The notes: generated by a model from the sequence alone, not told the origin. Numbered from the stretch's first letter, positions 18,696 through 27,260 are shown. The stretch is DNA of 64,000 nucleotides from Fredinandcohnia onubensis (GCF_031181385.1 NZ_JAPSKV010000002.1:1-64000), one strand, 5' to 3'. Numbers and translations are program-made.

Positions 18696-19948
18696 ATACT
18701 TCCTTCCTGATCTTCCAGTAATAACACATCAACTTTGTCGCCTTTTCCAAATCCGCGTGTTCCACCAGGTAAGACCATTAATGCGTTCGCTCCGGCAAGC
18801 GAGGATACTACATTTGATTTATCAAGGCCACTTGGCGTCACCAAAATTTTTCCATCAGAAAAACTGATTCTACTCCGTACAAACCTTGTAAATGGGTTTG
18901 GTTTTGGAAAGTCAGCATTGAGTTCAGCTTTCATTTTTAATAGATGTGGTTGATTCGAATATAATCTAGTTCGCACCACTGGTCTAACTAACAATTCGAA
19001 ACCTACATAACAGGCAGAAGGATTGCCTGATAAGCCAAACAATAGCTTGCCATTTAACTGAGCAACCGTTGTGACACTACCAGGTCTCATTGCAATTTTA
19101 TTAAATAATACTTTAGCACCTAATTTTTCATAAATTGCCGGTAGATAATCATAATCCCCAACTGATACCCCGCCCGTTGTTATGAGAATATCAACGTCAT
19201 CTAATGCGTTTCTGATTGCCTCATAGCAAAGGTCAAAATCATCTGAGAGTTTACCGAAATATTTGGACACTGCACCTACTCTTTCAATTTGAGCACTTAC
19301 CATAAAGGAGTTGCTGTTACGAATTTTCCCAGGCACTAAATCTTCATTAACATCAAGCAACTCGGTTCCTGTAGCGTAAATGCCGATGACAGGCTTCTTT
19401 GCCACTTCTACTCTGTGATAGCCAAAGGTTGCTAAAAGTGCTTTTACTCCAGGATTAATGAATATTCCTTTTTCAACTAGGACAGAATCTTTTTTTGTAT
19501 CTTCACCCTGAAATGAAACATTATCACCGGACTTAAAAGGTCTTTTAATCGACATATATTTTTTGCCATTACGTTCGTATTCATTTGTCAACTCAAGCAT
19601 CACAACCGCATCGCATTCGGCCGGCATTTGAGCCCCTGTCATGATTCGAACTGCTTGAAAAGCTTCTACCTTTTTCTCAGCAACTGAACCTGCGCCAATT
19701 TCTTCAATAACTTCAAATTCAATCGGGTGATCCTGTCCGGCATTTGTTGTATCCGCTGCCCTTACCGCAAAGCCATCATATGGGGAACGATCAAAATGAG
19801 GGACATCGTGATCAGCAATTAAATTCTCTGCTAAAAATCGTCCGTAACTGGCCTCTATCGGTACTACTTCTTTATTACCTGTACCCGCAAATTCCATTAC
19901 ACGAGATACCGCTTCTGAAACCGGTATCGGTGTTCGTCTTTCAACCAT
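18680..19948 (-). CDS. moeA: Molybdopterin molybdenumtransferase
   Basis: Inserts molybdate into adenylylated molybdopterin. About 422 residues with the MoeA signatures PHFDRSPYDGFAVRA, IMTGAQMP, the MPT-binding TTGGVSVGDYD, FGLSGNPSACYVGFE, and a C-terminal beta domain. The ATG at 19948 is supported by upstream GAGTGG; a GTG nine bases earlier is possible. First gene of the leftward moeA-mobB-moaE-moaD operon. An Fnr-type palindrome lies about 75 bases upstream. Confidence 0.95.
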   Translation of the reverse strand: MVERRTPIPVSEAVSRVMEFAGTGNKEVVPIEASYGRFLAENLIADHDVPHFDRSPYDGFAVRAADTTNAGQDHPIEFEVIEEIGAGSVAEKKVEAFQAVRIMTGAQMPAECDAVVMLELTNEYERNGKKYMSIKRPFKSGDNVSFQGEDTKKDSVLVEKGIFINPGVKALLATFGYHRVEVAKKPVIGIYATGTELLDVNEDLVPGKIRNSNSFMVSAQIERVGAVSKYFGKLSDDFDLCYEAIRNALDDVDILITTGGVSVGDYDYLPAIYEKLGAKVLFNKIAMRPGSVTTVAQLNGKLLFGLSGNPSACYVGFELLVRPVVRTRLYSNQPHLLKMKAELNADFPKPNPFTRFVRSRISFSDGKILVTPSGLDKSNVVSSLAGANALMVLPGGTRGFGKGDKVDVLLLEDQEGSMWPWI

Positions 19949-20021
19949 ATTATCCACTCGCTTTTTTTATCTACTTTTTTCCTATTGTAGTATATTTAAA
20001 CAAAAACCACTACTTTCTTGC

Positions 20022-20037
20022 AGTGATTCACGTCACT
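20022..20037. promoter_or_regulatory. Fnr/Crp-type palindrome between moeA and ric
   Basis: AGTGATTCACGTCACT is a perfect AGTGA-N6-TCACT inverted repeat. Toward moeA a weak -10 (TAAATA, 19993-19998) lies at a similar distance as in other boxes here; alternatively it is a distal second site for ric. Confidence 0.6.
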
Positions 20038-20072
20038 CCCATCCTAATTTATGACGTTTTTTTAAGCATATG

Positions 20073-20115
20073 TGTGATTCACATCACCTCATTTAACTGT
20101 GTTACAAGCTATGCT
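20073..20115 (+). promoter_or_regulatory. Fnr-type promoter of ric
   Basis: TGTGATTCACATCACC (20073-20088) matches TGTGA-N6-TCACA at 9 of 10 positions. A -10 TATGCT (20110-20115) is centred 32 bp downstream, placing the box at about -41.5, the position of a class II activator. Confidence 0.8.
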
Positions 20116-20145
20116 ATAAGTAGCTTACTAAATAGGAGGTAGAAC

Positions 20146-20853
20146 ATGGAACAAACTTTTACTGAACAACATATCATTGGAGAAATTGTAACTGAGTTTC
20201 CGAAGGCTGGAGACCTTTTCAAAAAACTTCGAATTGATTTTTGCTGTGGCGGTAACCGACCACTTATAGATGCAATTGAGGAAAGAAATCTTTCAAAGGA
20301 TGAAGTATTAACAAAATTAAATGATCTTTACCAGGACATGAAAGAATTAAATGAAAAAACCGTGGATTGGAAGGCTGCAAGCTATTCCGAATTAATTGAT
20401 CATATCGTTAATAAACACCATCGTTATTTAAATGAAGAACTTCCACAACTTAGTCCATATGTTACAAAGGTATTACGTGTTCACGGTGGAAATCATCCAC
20501 ACCTAGCAAGAGTACATTCACTTTTTAATCAATTGAAGGTTGAACTAGAACAACATACTATCAAAGAAGAAGCAGATTCTTTTCCTCTTATCCTAAAATT
20601 TGAAAAAAAACCAACTGCTGAAAATCATGAATTAGTGAAAAAGCATGTAATAGAACTAGAAGACGACCATGATGAAGCCGGAAATATTATTAAAGAAATT
20701 CGTGACATCACAAATGACTTCCAACCACCAATCGGTGCATGTGGAACGTATCGTCTTGTCTACCAACGTCTTGAGGCACTTGAAGCAGATTTATTCCAGC
20801 ACATTCATTTAGAAAATAATATACTCTTTCCAAGAGCTGCAGCAGGCAACTAA
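20146..20853 (+). CDS. ric: RIC/ScdA-family iron-sulfur cluster repair di-iron protein
   Basis: A 235-residue protein with an N-terminal ScdA domain (DFCCGGNRPL near residue 43, with its Cys pair) and a C-terminal hemerythrin-like domain with scattered His and Glu ligands (HHRYLNEELP, HGGNHPH, HTIKEE, HDEAG, HIHLENNILFP). The family repairs Fe-S clusters damaged by NO or oxidants. GGAGGT precedes the ATG. The Fnr-type promoter and the NO-reductase-like operon on the opposite strand agree with a nitrosative-stress role. Confidence 0.93.
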   Translation: MEQTFTEQHIIGEIVTEFPKAGDLFKKLRIDFCCGGNRPLIDAIEERNLSKDEVLTKLNDLYQDMKELNEKTVDWKAASYSELIDHIVNKHHRYLNEELPQLSPYVTKVLRVHGGNHPHLARVHSLFNQLKVELEQHTIKEEADSFPLILKFEKKPTAENHELVKKHVIELEDDHDEAGNIIKEIRDITNDFQPPIGACGTYRLVYQRLEALEADLFQHIHLENNILFPRAAAGN

Positions 20854-20856
20854 CAC

Positions 20857-20882
20857 CAACTAGGGTTTATACCCTGGTTGGT
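20857..20882 (+). terminator. Hairpin directly after ric
   Basis: CCAACTAGGGT / ACCCTGGTTGG with loop TTAT, one G-T pair, no T run of its own. It is followed by the stronger bidirectional terminator at 20893-20925 and by GAATAAAGT, the end motif of the dispersed repeat. Confidence 0.55.
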
Positions 20883-20892
20883 TGAATAAAGT

Positions 20893-20925
20893 CAAAAAGA
20901 GCTGATTTCATGTCAGCTCTTTTTT
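20893..20925. terminator. Bidirectional terminator between ric and the oxidase-like operon
   Basis: AAAAAGAGCTGA / TCAGCTCTTTTTT with loop TTTCATG, serving two convergent transcripts. Confidence 0.92.
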
Positions 20926-21565
20926 ATGTCATCCGTTCATCCAGTTCTTTTGTTTTTATATTCAGGTTTATATATTTCTGTTTTTCTTTGGTTGGATTCT
21001 TACTGATTTCAGGCTTCCCTAAAAAAACTCGCCCAATAAATATAATACAGATCACTAATCCTAATACAAACATCGCTTTTCCAAGCTGTTGTTGGGCTGT
21101 CACTAAGTAGTTATTACAAAGACGGGCTGGTGATACTGAATAAAGCCAGCTCATCACAAAAATCATAGAAATCACATTAGCCCAAATAAAAGCTTTACTG
21201 ATAGGGCCTAACAGTTGCCAGCTATAAAACAATAATACCCCTGCAAGTAGTGATAGGCTCATATATTTCGTAATCTCCAAGATTGGCTCATTCAGTGCGG
21301 CATCCACGGACCTAGGCAGTACCCAAAACCCTACAACACATATTGTAATTAATATACCCGCGATTCCATTTTCATTGTAATATACAAAGAAGCCTCGCCA
21401 TTTTCTCGGAAACCCCTTTGCAAGAACATATCCACTCCCTATCAATAGTGGGTATTGAATGAGCATGGTTCCAACCATGCTCTCTTCTAACAATGACCTT
21501 ATATACGGAAGTGAAACAAATAGAAGTAAAAGTAGCCCTATCATTACATATCGAAAACGGTACAT
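20924..21565 (-). CDS. Polytopic membrane protein of the heme-copper reductase operon
   Basis: About 213 residues with six to seven hydrophobic segments and a basic C-terminal tail; no recognised motif. AGAGGTGG precedes the ATG at 21565; a longer frame from 21631 overlaps the SCO gene and lacks such a site. Last gene of the operon cbaB-like, cbaA-like, SCO, this gene. An assembly or accessory function for the reductase is inferred only from position. Confidence 0.65.
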   Translation of the reverse strand: MYRFRYVMIGLLLLLFVSLPYIRSLLEESMVGTMLIQYPLLIGSGYVLAKGFPRKWRGFFVYYNENGIAGILITICVVGFWVLPRSVDAALNEPILEITKYMSLSLLAGVLLFYSWQLLGPISKAFIWANVISMIFVMSWLYSVSPARLCNNYLVTAQQQLGKAMFVLGLVICIIFIGRVFLGKPEISKNPTKEKQKYINLNIKTKELDERMT

Positions 21566-21575
21566 ATTTCCACCT

Positions 21576-22184
21576 CTAAAATAGGATAGAATCCATATAT
21601 TCCACAACAACTTGTGGTGTTTGGTAATCAAAGATATTAGTTAATTTTCCTTCTGGATTAATCACATAAAATGCAGAATTGTGCTCATAGCCCCCGTATT
21701 CATTAGGTATAACAACTACTTCAAGAGCGTCAAGGACATTCTGTAATTCCTGCTCATCTTGAATGGTAGCCATTTTCCAATGCTCCCCATCCGCACCAAA
21801 ATGATTAGAATATGATTGTAATACCAATGGAGAATCATTCTCTGGGTCAAAGCTTATACTTACAAGCACAACTTCTTCCCCTAGGACATCATTAGGAATA
21901 TTTCCATAGATTTCTGCAAAATTTCTTTCTAAAACCGGACATATGTCCCCACACGATGTATACATAAAGGTTAAAAGCGTATATTTCCCCTCTAACTCTT
22001 GTAGTTGAAAGTTTTCCGAATTTGAATCAATTAATGTAGCAGAAGGGAGCTTTGGTTGCTCCCTTTCTAATTCGATAATTCTTGCTTTCTCAGCAGTAAA
22101 GGCCCGTAATCCATCTGTACCTATCCATAGCAATGAAAGACCCGCTATAAGTGCAAATAGAATTCCAACACTTTTACGCAACAT
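21576..22184 (-). CDS. SCO1/SenC-family copper chaperone
   Basis: A 202-residue membrane-anchored thioredoxin-fold protein: one N-terminal helix (about 5-24), then the copper site Cys78-Cys82 in TSCGDICP and His168 in YEHNSAF. SCO proteins build the CuA centre of subunit II; the CuA subunit is encoded in the same operon. Its ATG lies inside the 3' end of the subunit I gene (11-base overlap). Confidence 0.92.
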   Translation of the reverse strand: MLRKSVGILFALIAGLSLLWIGTDGLRAFTAEKARIIELEREQPKLPSATLIDSNSENFQLQELEGKYTLLTFMYTSCGDICPVLERNFAEIYGNIPNDVLGEEVVLVSISFDPENDSPLVLQSYSNHFGADGEHWKMATIQDEQELQNVLDALEVVVIPNEYGGYEHNSAFYVINPEGKLTNIFDYQTPQVVVEYMDSILF

Positions 22185-23661
22185 GACGATCTGATCCTAT
22201 TTTTTCTTGAAACTTATAATCAATTGATCTTGAGAAATTCCAAAAACGGATTATAAATATCAAAACTGCAAGGACTATAAAGATACCGAAGATAGCTCCC
22301 ATACGGTCATATGGAATCCACTCTGGAAAGTGCTCAGCCCATCTTCTTGGAGCTCCAACTTTTCCGGAGAATAGAAACGATCCACATAATCCAATGAAAA
22401 ACATGATGTATACCCAAAAGCTGATTCCATCGATTGCTGTTTCCTTCTCTTTTCTATTCACTTTTGCTAAGTAATACATAAATCCAAATAACATTGCAGT
22501 TGCACCTAATCCCATATACATATGGAAATGCCCAGGTACCCATTTTGTGTTATGCATGACATGGTTTACAACAATTGTTGCATCAATAATTGCTGGTACG
22601 ACACCGATTACCCAACCAAACATGGATAAAAACATGAATGATGAGGCAATGTCCCATTTAATTCCTGAACGATAGACAATCATTAGCGCACCATATGCTG
22701 TGATAACTAATACTGGTAATCCGTTTGCATATGAGAGCACTTGACCCAAAATGATCATCCACTTAGGTAATGCAAAGTCCATTAACAAATGGTGAGTATA
22801 GATTGTAATCGTAAATAAAGTTGAACAGTTCCAGGCAATTAAGAATGGGCGGTTCGCCTTCCATGGACGATTTGTGTAAGCTGCTAATATCTCATAAACT
22901 GCAATAACTCCCATGTAAATAATCGAGTTTGCAAAGATATGACCAAATGCATATGTTAGATTTTTTGCAAGCATTGGATCAATTGTGATAGATGGAATAA
23001 ATAGATTAATAAGGTTCATAACGAGCGCTGTTGCACCTGCAATTAATGCAGTAGTGTTTACAATTGAAACCATTGTACTAGCCACGACAGCCGCAGGAGG
23101 ACCATAGCCTTTTTCCTTGCCGAAGACGATAGACCACCCTAAACCTCCGCCTAAACTTCCATATTGTTTAATAATCGCTCTAGCAACATCCAAATTTAAT
23201 AATAAGAATCCCACACCGAGTATGAGCATACCACCTAAAGATAGTGTTGCTCCCGTCATCGCCCATCCACCAGCGGAGATAGCTGGTAGTGGATATAAGA
23301 ACGTCCAAGCACCGGCAAAGTCAAATACAAATATTCCTACCAATACCATTACGACACCCATTGTGAAGGTGAAAAAATTTGTGATTAAAATAGCTTTGCT
23401 TAATTTTACATACTTACTTAAGAAGTACCACATGACTGCAGCTGCGGCTAACGCCGCGGCCCCTATCATCCCCGTTCCATGGACGGTCATAATTTCATAA
23501 AAGAATGCAGGGTCCACTTCAATCATTTTTCCTTGTGCAAGTAGCATTAAGACTCCAAATACCATCATTGATAGAATGATGAGGCTACCTGTTAGTAGAT
23601 AAATAGCGATTGTTTTGTTTCGGGAGTTATTTGTCCCTCCCATTACCATATTAGTAGACAT
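22174..23661 (-). CDS. Heme-copper reductase subunit I, ba3-like, lacking the oxidase Tyr
   Basis: A 495-residue, about 12-helix catalytic subunit. Metal ligands are all visible: His61 (heme, VHGTGM), His241 (AFGHIFAN), His290-His291 (THHLLMD), His378 and His380 (PGHFHMY). In oxygen reductases the residue four after the helix VI His is the Tyr cross-linked to it; here it is Asn245, and the HPxVY motif is absent. NO reductases also lack this Tyr, and related CuA-containing enzymes of bacilli (often annotated CbaA) reduce NO. So an NO reductase of the qCuANOR/CbaA type is favoured over a ba3 oxidase; activity is not proven by sequence. AAGGAGGGAG precedes the ATG. Confidence 0.85.
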   Translation of the reverse strand: MSTNMVMGGTNNSRNKTIAIYLLTGSLIILSMMVFGVLMLLAQGKMIEVDPAFFYEIMTVHGTGMIGAAALAAAAVMWYFLSKYVKLSKAILITNFFTFTMGVVMVLVGIFVFDFAGAWTFLYPLPAISAGGWAMTGATLSLGGMLILGVGFLLLNLDVARAIIKQYGSLGGGLGWSIVFGKEKGYGPPAAVVASTMVSIVNTTALIAGATALVMNLINLFIPSITIDPMLAKNLTYAFGHIFANSIIYMGVIAVYEILAAYTNRPWKANRPFLIAWNCSTLFTITIYTHHLLMDFALPKWMIILGQVLSYANGLPVLVITAYGALMIVYRSGIKWDIASSFMFLSMFGWVIGVVPAIIDATIVVNHVMHNTKWVPGHFHMYMGLGATAMLFGFMYYLAKVNRKEKETAIDGISFWVYIMFFIGLCGSFLFSGKVGAPRRWAEHFPEWIPYDRMGAIFGIFIVLAVLIFIIRFWNFSRSIDYKFQEKIGSDRHVA

Positions 23662-23675
23662 TGTTAACTCCCTCC

Positions 23676-24200
23676 TTAATTTGTTACGACAATTTCACCA
23701 ACCATGAGATGATGAGCAAGGCCACAGTATTCCATACATAAAATTTGATATGTCCCAGGCTCTGAGAATGTATAGTTAACAGTGTTTATATAATCTGGCA
23801 TTGCCTGAGTTTGTGCTAATAAATTCATGTCTTTGTCATAGATACCAAAGCCATGGTTAACATCTGAGCTTGTGATATCGAATTCAATTGGCTCCCCCAC
23901 TTTGAATTCAGTTTGGCTCATGTTCCATCCAAATTGCACAGCTTCAACATCGGCAATAACTGGATTTTCTTCTTGTCCATATACCGGTCTTTCAAATGGA
24001 AGATCTTGTAGTGTGAAATACGTTAAAGTTCCAAATACAACGAGTAGTACTAAGAAATAAATTGTTCTGAAACGGTACCATTTTTTCTGAATTGGTTCAT
24101 ACTCTCTTCGTTTATTGGTTTTTAATACGACGGTAATAAAAATAACAGTAATTAAGGACATTAAAATAATGGAAAGATACCAAGCCGCTGTTTGGTACAA
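23676..24200 (-). CDS. Heme-copper reductase subunit II with CuA centre
   Basis: A 174-residue protein with two N-terminal hydrophobic helices (about 5-27 and 44-64) and an extracytoplasmic cupredoxin domain. A full CuA site is present: His116, Cys155, Cys159, His163, Met166 in CMEYCGLAHHLM. It takes electrons from a c-type cytochrome or menaquinol and passes them to subunit I. The TTG start at 24200 follows GGAGG at nine bases. First gene of a four-gene operon with an Fnr-type promoter. Confidence 0.9.
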   Translation of the reverse strand: MYQTAAWYLSIILMSLITVIFITVVLKTNKRREYEPIQKKWYRFRTIYFLVLLVVFGTLTYFTLQDLPFERPVYGQEENPVIADVEAVQFGWNMSQTEFKVGEPIEFDITSSDVNHGFGIYDKDMNLLAQTQAMPDYINTVNYTFSEPGTYQILCMEYCGLAHHLMVGEIVVTN

Positions 24201-24233
24201 AGAAACCCCCTCCTAATTTCTCTTTTCAGCAAG

Positions 24234-24277
24234 ATTGTCACATATTGCTCGACCATAAATCTGTTAAGTTTGTCACA
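24234..24277 (-). promoter_or_regulatory. Fnr-type promoter of the CuA reductase operon
   Basis: TGTTAAGTTTGTCACA (24262-24277) reads TGTGA-N6-TAACA on the minus strand, 9 of 10 matches. A -10-like GACAAT (24234-24239) is centred about 33 bp downstream, giving class II spacing. Confidence 0.7.
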
Positions 24278-24292
24278 AAATGGGACTGAAAC

Positions 24293-24329
24293 AAAAAAAG
24301 ACACATTCTTGTCAAGAATGCATCTTTTT
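24293..24329 (-). terminator. Terminator after modB
   Basis: AAAAAGATGCATTCTTGAC / AAGAATGTGTCTTTTTTT imperfect stem with a T run on the minus strand, just after the modB stop and before the reductase promoter. Confidence 0.8.
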
Positions 24330-24336
24330 ATGAGGA

Positions 24337-24990
24337 TTATTTAATTAAATAGGTTGACGCCAGCATCATGAATGAGATGAAGACTGTTGTTAATACCCAT
24401 AGCCAAGCCAATTCCATATTTCCGCTATCAATGGCAACATAAATTGCTGTTGGCAGCGTTTGTGTTTTTCCAGGTATATTACCAGCAAACATCAGGGTGG
24501 CACCAAACTCCCCAAGTGCTCGAGTAAAGCTTAAGATAAAACCCGTTACAATTGCTTTAATCGATAATGGAATCGAAATGTACAGAAATATACTAAATTC
24601 ATTTGCTCCATCCGTTCTAGCAGCATCCTCAATTTCCGTATTTACTGTTTGAAAGCCTGTCTTAACAGATTGGTACATTAACGGAAATGCAACAACAGTA
24701 GAAGCAATAACAGCAGCCCACCACGTAAACATAATCGGTTGTCCTGTTAATTTCTCAAGAAACGTTCCTACAAAACTATTTCTTCCAAAAATCACAATTA
24801 ATAAAAAACCAACAACTGATGGGGGCAGAACCAGTGGCAGCATTAACAATGTTTCCAGAAAGAGCTTACCTTTAAATTGCTTATGTGCCATCCATTTACC
24901 TATTATTAGGCCAAGGAGTAAGACAATACAACCTGCCGTTATGGCGATGGTGATTGATAGTTTAATAGGTGACCAAAAAGTAAGTTCCAT
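24337..24990 (-). CDS. modB: Molybdate ABC transporter permease
   Basis: A 217-residue permease with about five helices and the EAA loop (EDAARTDGANEFSIF) that docks on the ATPase; FTRALGEFGATLMFAGNIPG is characteristic of ModB. GAGGTT precedes the ATG. No modA or modC gene is adjacent on either side, so its binding protein and ATPase must be encoded elsewhere or the gene is a remnant. Molybdate uptake fits the Moco genes nearby. It diverges from fnr. Confidence 0.9.
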   Translation of the reverse strand: MELTFWSPIKLSITIAITAGCIVLLLGLIIGKWMAHKQFKGKLFLETLLMLPLVLPPSVVGFLLIVIFGRNSFVGTFLEKLTGQPIMFTWWAAVIASTVVAFPLMYQSVKTGFQTVNTEIEDAARTDGANEFSIFLYISIPLSIKAIVTGFILSFTRALGEFGATLMFAGNIPGKTQTLPTAIYVAIDSGNMELAWLWVLTTVFISFMMLASTYLIK

Positions 24991-25074
24991 TATTCAAACC
25001 TCAATTGTTAAAAAATGTTCAAAATGTCAGGAATCCTTATTTTCAAAGGTATTATGCTTCAAAAATGAAGTAAG

Positions 25075-25117
25075 TGTGATTTATTATACACCTACTGTAT
25101 GCCTAACATTATATGAT
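25075..25117 (+). promoter_or_regulatory. Possible autoregulatory Fnr-type promoter of fnr
   Basis: TGTGATTTATTATACA (25075-25090) has one perfect and one weak half-site. A -10 TATGAT (25112-25117) is centred 32 bp downstream, the same geometry as the other boxes in this region. Confidence 0.6.
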
Positions 25118-25162
25118 TTCCTTAGAAACAAGTATAGCATTCCTATATGGAAGGTGGTACCT

Positions 25163-25867
25163 ATGAGTCAATTAGCATTACATCAATCAACCATTTCAGA
25201 TGAATTAAACGAGCTTCTTAAATCAGCTAATCAAGTCATCAATATGAAAAAAGGAACCTATTTATTTCGCGAAGGAATGAAAGCTTCCGAGCTCTATCTG
25301 ATTCTATCAGGACGTGTAAAGGTAAGTAAAGGGACATCGGATGGCAATGAATTATCGCTTCGAATCTGTAGCCAAAATGAAATTGTTGGAGAGTTGACAT
25401 TATTTACAGATCAACCTAAATATTTATTTGATTGCAGGATATTGGAGGATTGTGAAATTGCTGTCATTCAAAAGGATGAATTAGAAAAAAAACTTTTTGA
25501 AAATACAACTCTTGCATTTGAATTTATGAAGTGGATGAGTGATCATTTTCGAAAAACACAAACAAAGTTTAGAGACCTTGTTTTATTAGGTAAAAAAGGA
25601 GCATTATATTCCACCTTAATTAGGATGACCAACAGCTATGGGGTTGAAAAGGAAAACGGCACTTTAATAGACCTACGTCTGACAAATCAGGAACTAGCTA
25701 ATTTTTGTGCAACCACAAGAGAAAGTGTAAACCGTATGCTGCATGATTTACGAGTAAAAGATATCATTTCTGTTCACAAGAGCTATATCACCATTCACGA
25801 TTTAGGATATATCAAAAAAGCAATACAGTGCGAGGAGTGTCCAGCTAAATATTGTAGTATTGAATAA
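25163..25867 (+). CDS. fnr: Fnr, oxygen-sensing transcription regulator
   Basis: A 234-residue Crp/Fnr protein: cyclic-nucleotide-binding-like domain (about 10-125), dimer helix, winged helix with recognition segment TTRESVNRML (184-193). The C-terminus carries CEECPAKYC (Cys223, Cys226, Cys231), with the same C-x2-C-x4-C spacing as the Fe-S ligands of Bacillus Fnr; Asp138 (FRDLVL) could be the fourth ligand. The ATG at 25163 follows GGAAGGTGG; a longer frame from 24941 would overlap modB. It most likely binds the TGTGA-N6-TCACA boxes found around it. Confidence 0.95.
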   Translation: MSQLALHQSTISDELNELLKSANQVINMKKGTYLFREGMKASELYLILSGRVKVSKGTSDGNELSLRICSQNEIVGELTLFTDQPKYLFDCRILEDCEIAVIQKDELEKKLFENTTLAFEFMKWMSDHFRKTQTKFRDLVLLGKKGALYSTLIRMTNSYGVEKENGTLIDLRLTNQELANFCATTRESVNRMLHDLRVKDIISVHKSYITIHDLGYIKKAIQCEECPAKYCSIE

Positions 25868-25912
25868 CCAAGAAAGACCCCTGGGCGCGCTCCCATGGGT
25901 CTTTCTTTTGGT
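25868..25912. terminator. Bidirectional terminator between fnr and the radical SAM gene
   Basis: AAGAAAGACCC / GGGTCTTTCTT with an inner TGGG/CCCA pairing and short flanking A and T tracts. Confidence 0.9.
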
Positions 25913-27036
25913 TATTGTAATGTTTTTTCTTTCTTACGAAGTGATTCCGGAATATATACACAGAATGGTTCGCTCTCCATGTAATCACCTGTCATGGCAT
26001 ATGCACGAGAACGTGATCCACCACATACATGTCTAAATTCACATACTCCACATTTTCCTTTATATTTGTCAGGATTACGCAAATCTTTGAAGATTGGGGA
26101 TTCACGATAAATTTCAGCAAGTGGGGTCTCACGAACATTTCCTGCTTTTACAGGTAATAATCCACTTGGATACACATCTCCAGTATGAGAAATAAAGACA
26201 AATCCATTCCCATCGTTTACACCTTGTGGTGCTCTTCCAAGTCCGTCAATTTGCCCTGTTTTCCCTTGCATAAGGGCATCTTTATAGCGGATTTGATGCA
26301 CAGCATCCTTTGTTTCACGCATTTTTGATTGAATAACTACACGGCGATAGTGTTGCGCAGCAGTCGTTTTTATATCAAATTTTACTCGTTTACTTAGGTC
26401 ATACATCCAACGGAATACTTTTTCATGTTCAACTGGGGTAATCATGTCCGTATCCTTTCCACGACCAGTAGGTACAAGGAAAAAGACGCTCCATAATACA
26501 CAATCGAGATCCTCAACTAATTTTGCCATTTCATCTAATGCATGTACATTATATCTTGAAATGACAGTGTTGATCTGAATAGGAATTTCAAGTTCATGTA
26601 AATATTTAATGGCTCTCATTGTTAAATCGAATGAGCCATTTGTTCCGCGGAAATGGTCATGAATTTCAGCAGTTGGACCATCTAAGCTAAATGCCCAACG
26701 AGCTAATCCTACTTCTTTCGCCTTTTGAATGGCTTCTTTTGTTACATTTGGTGTTGCACTTGGTGTCATGGAGACGCGCACACCTTTTTTAATTGCATAT
26801 TCGGCAATATCATAGACGTCAGGTCGCATTAAAGGGTCCCCACCTGTGAACACAAGCAATGGATTATTCATCTCATATATTTGGTCGATTAGCTTTTTCC
26901 CCTCTTCAAAGGACAGCTCTCTAGGATCTCTTTTATACTGAGCTTCGGCACGGCAATGTAAACATTTTAATTGGCAAGCCCTTGTAAGCTCCCAAATCAC
27001 AATAAATGGATCTTCGTTATAGTCTCTTTCAAACAT
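25912..27036 (-). CDS. Radical SAM/SPASM protein
   Basis: A 374-residue enzyme with the SAM-binding Fe-S motif CQLKCLHC (Cys21, Cys25, Cys28), TGGDPLMRPD, and a C-terminal SPASM-like cluster domain (CGVCEFRHVCGG ... EPFC). It resembles the heme-biosynthesis and NirJ/AhbD-type group and the TIGR04053 family; the substrate cannot be deduced. AAAGGAGG precedes the ATG at 27036. A near-ideal Fnr-type promoter drives it, so expression under anoxia is expected. Confidence 0.88.
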   Translation of the reverse strand: MFERDYNEDPFIVIWELTRACQLKCLHCRAEAQYKRDPRELSFEEGKKLIDQIYEMNNPLLVFTGGDPLMRPDVYDIAEYAIKKGVRVSMTPSATPNVTKEAIQKAKEVGLARWAFSLDGPTAEIHDHFRGTNGSFDLTMRAIKYLHELEIPIQINTVISRYNVHALDEMAKLVEDLDCVLWSVFFLVPTGRGKDTDMITPVEHEKVFRWMYDLSKRVKFDIKTTAAQHYRRVVIQSKMRETKDAVHQIRYKDALMQGKTGQIDGLGRAPQGVNDGNGFVFISHTGDVYPSGLLPVKAGNVRETPLAEIYRESPIFKDLRNPDKYKGKCGVCEFRHVCGGSRSRAYAMTGDYMESEPFCVYIPESLRKKEKTLQ

Positions 27037-27064
27037 AAGGCAAACCTCCTTTGTTAATGTACAC

Positions 27065-27107
27065 ATTTTAGCACTATAAAATAGTGAGCAATGTGAGGTA
27101 CATCACA
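27065..27107 (-). promoter_or_regulatory. Fnr-type promoter of the radical SAM gene
   Basis: TGTGAGGTACATCACA (27092-27107) is a perfect TGTGA-N6-TCACA palindrome. The minus-strand -10 TAAAAT (27065-27070) is centred 32 bp downstream. Confidence 0.9.
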
Positions 27108-27140
27108 GAAAACGGAGGTGTTTAAAATTGTTCACAAATT

Positions 27141-27260
27141 AAGGAAAGCGGAAAGTGCCCGTCTATCGGCGACTAGCATAAGACAAGCGCTGACAGAAGG
27201 TGCAATCTCCTCTGAAGCGATTGGCTTATGACCTCGAGCCGATGGCACTTGGAGCTAGAC
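27141..27260. repeat. Single copy of a Bacillus-type intergenic repeat element
   Basis: Inverted ends AAGTGCC (27153-27159) ... ATCGGC and GCCGAT-GGCACTT (27238-27250) bracket about 100 bases of non-coding DNA starting GGAAAGCGGAAAGTGCCCG. Similar elements are common between genes of bacilli (from memory). Only one copy lies here; it occupies most of the 27037-27307 gap. Confidence 0.6.

Noticed and set aside
19949-20145. Molybdenum cofactor riboswitch upstream of moeA
   Set aside because: The region is short and holds Fnr-type palindromes and promoters for two divergent genes; no extended stem set fits.
24294-24330. Small RNA or attenuator before the CuA operon
   Set aside because: The hairpin is best explained as the modB terminator on the minus strand, upstream of the next promoter.
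24941-25162. Extended N-terminus of Fnr
   Set aside because: It would overlap modB and include the promoter; GGAAGGTGG marks the ATG at 25163.
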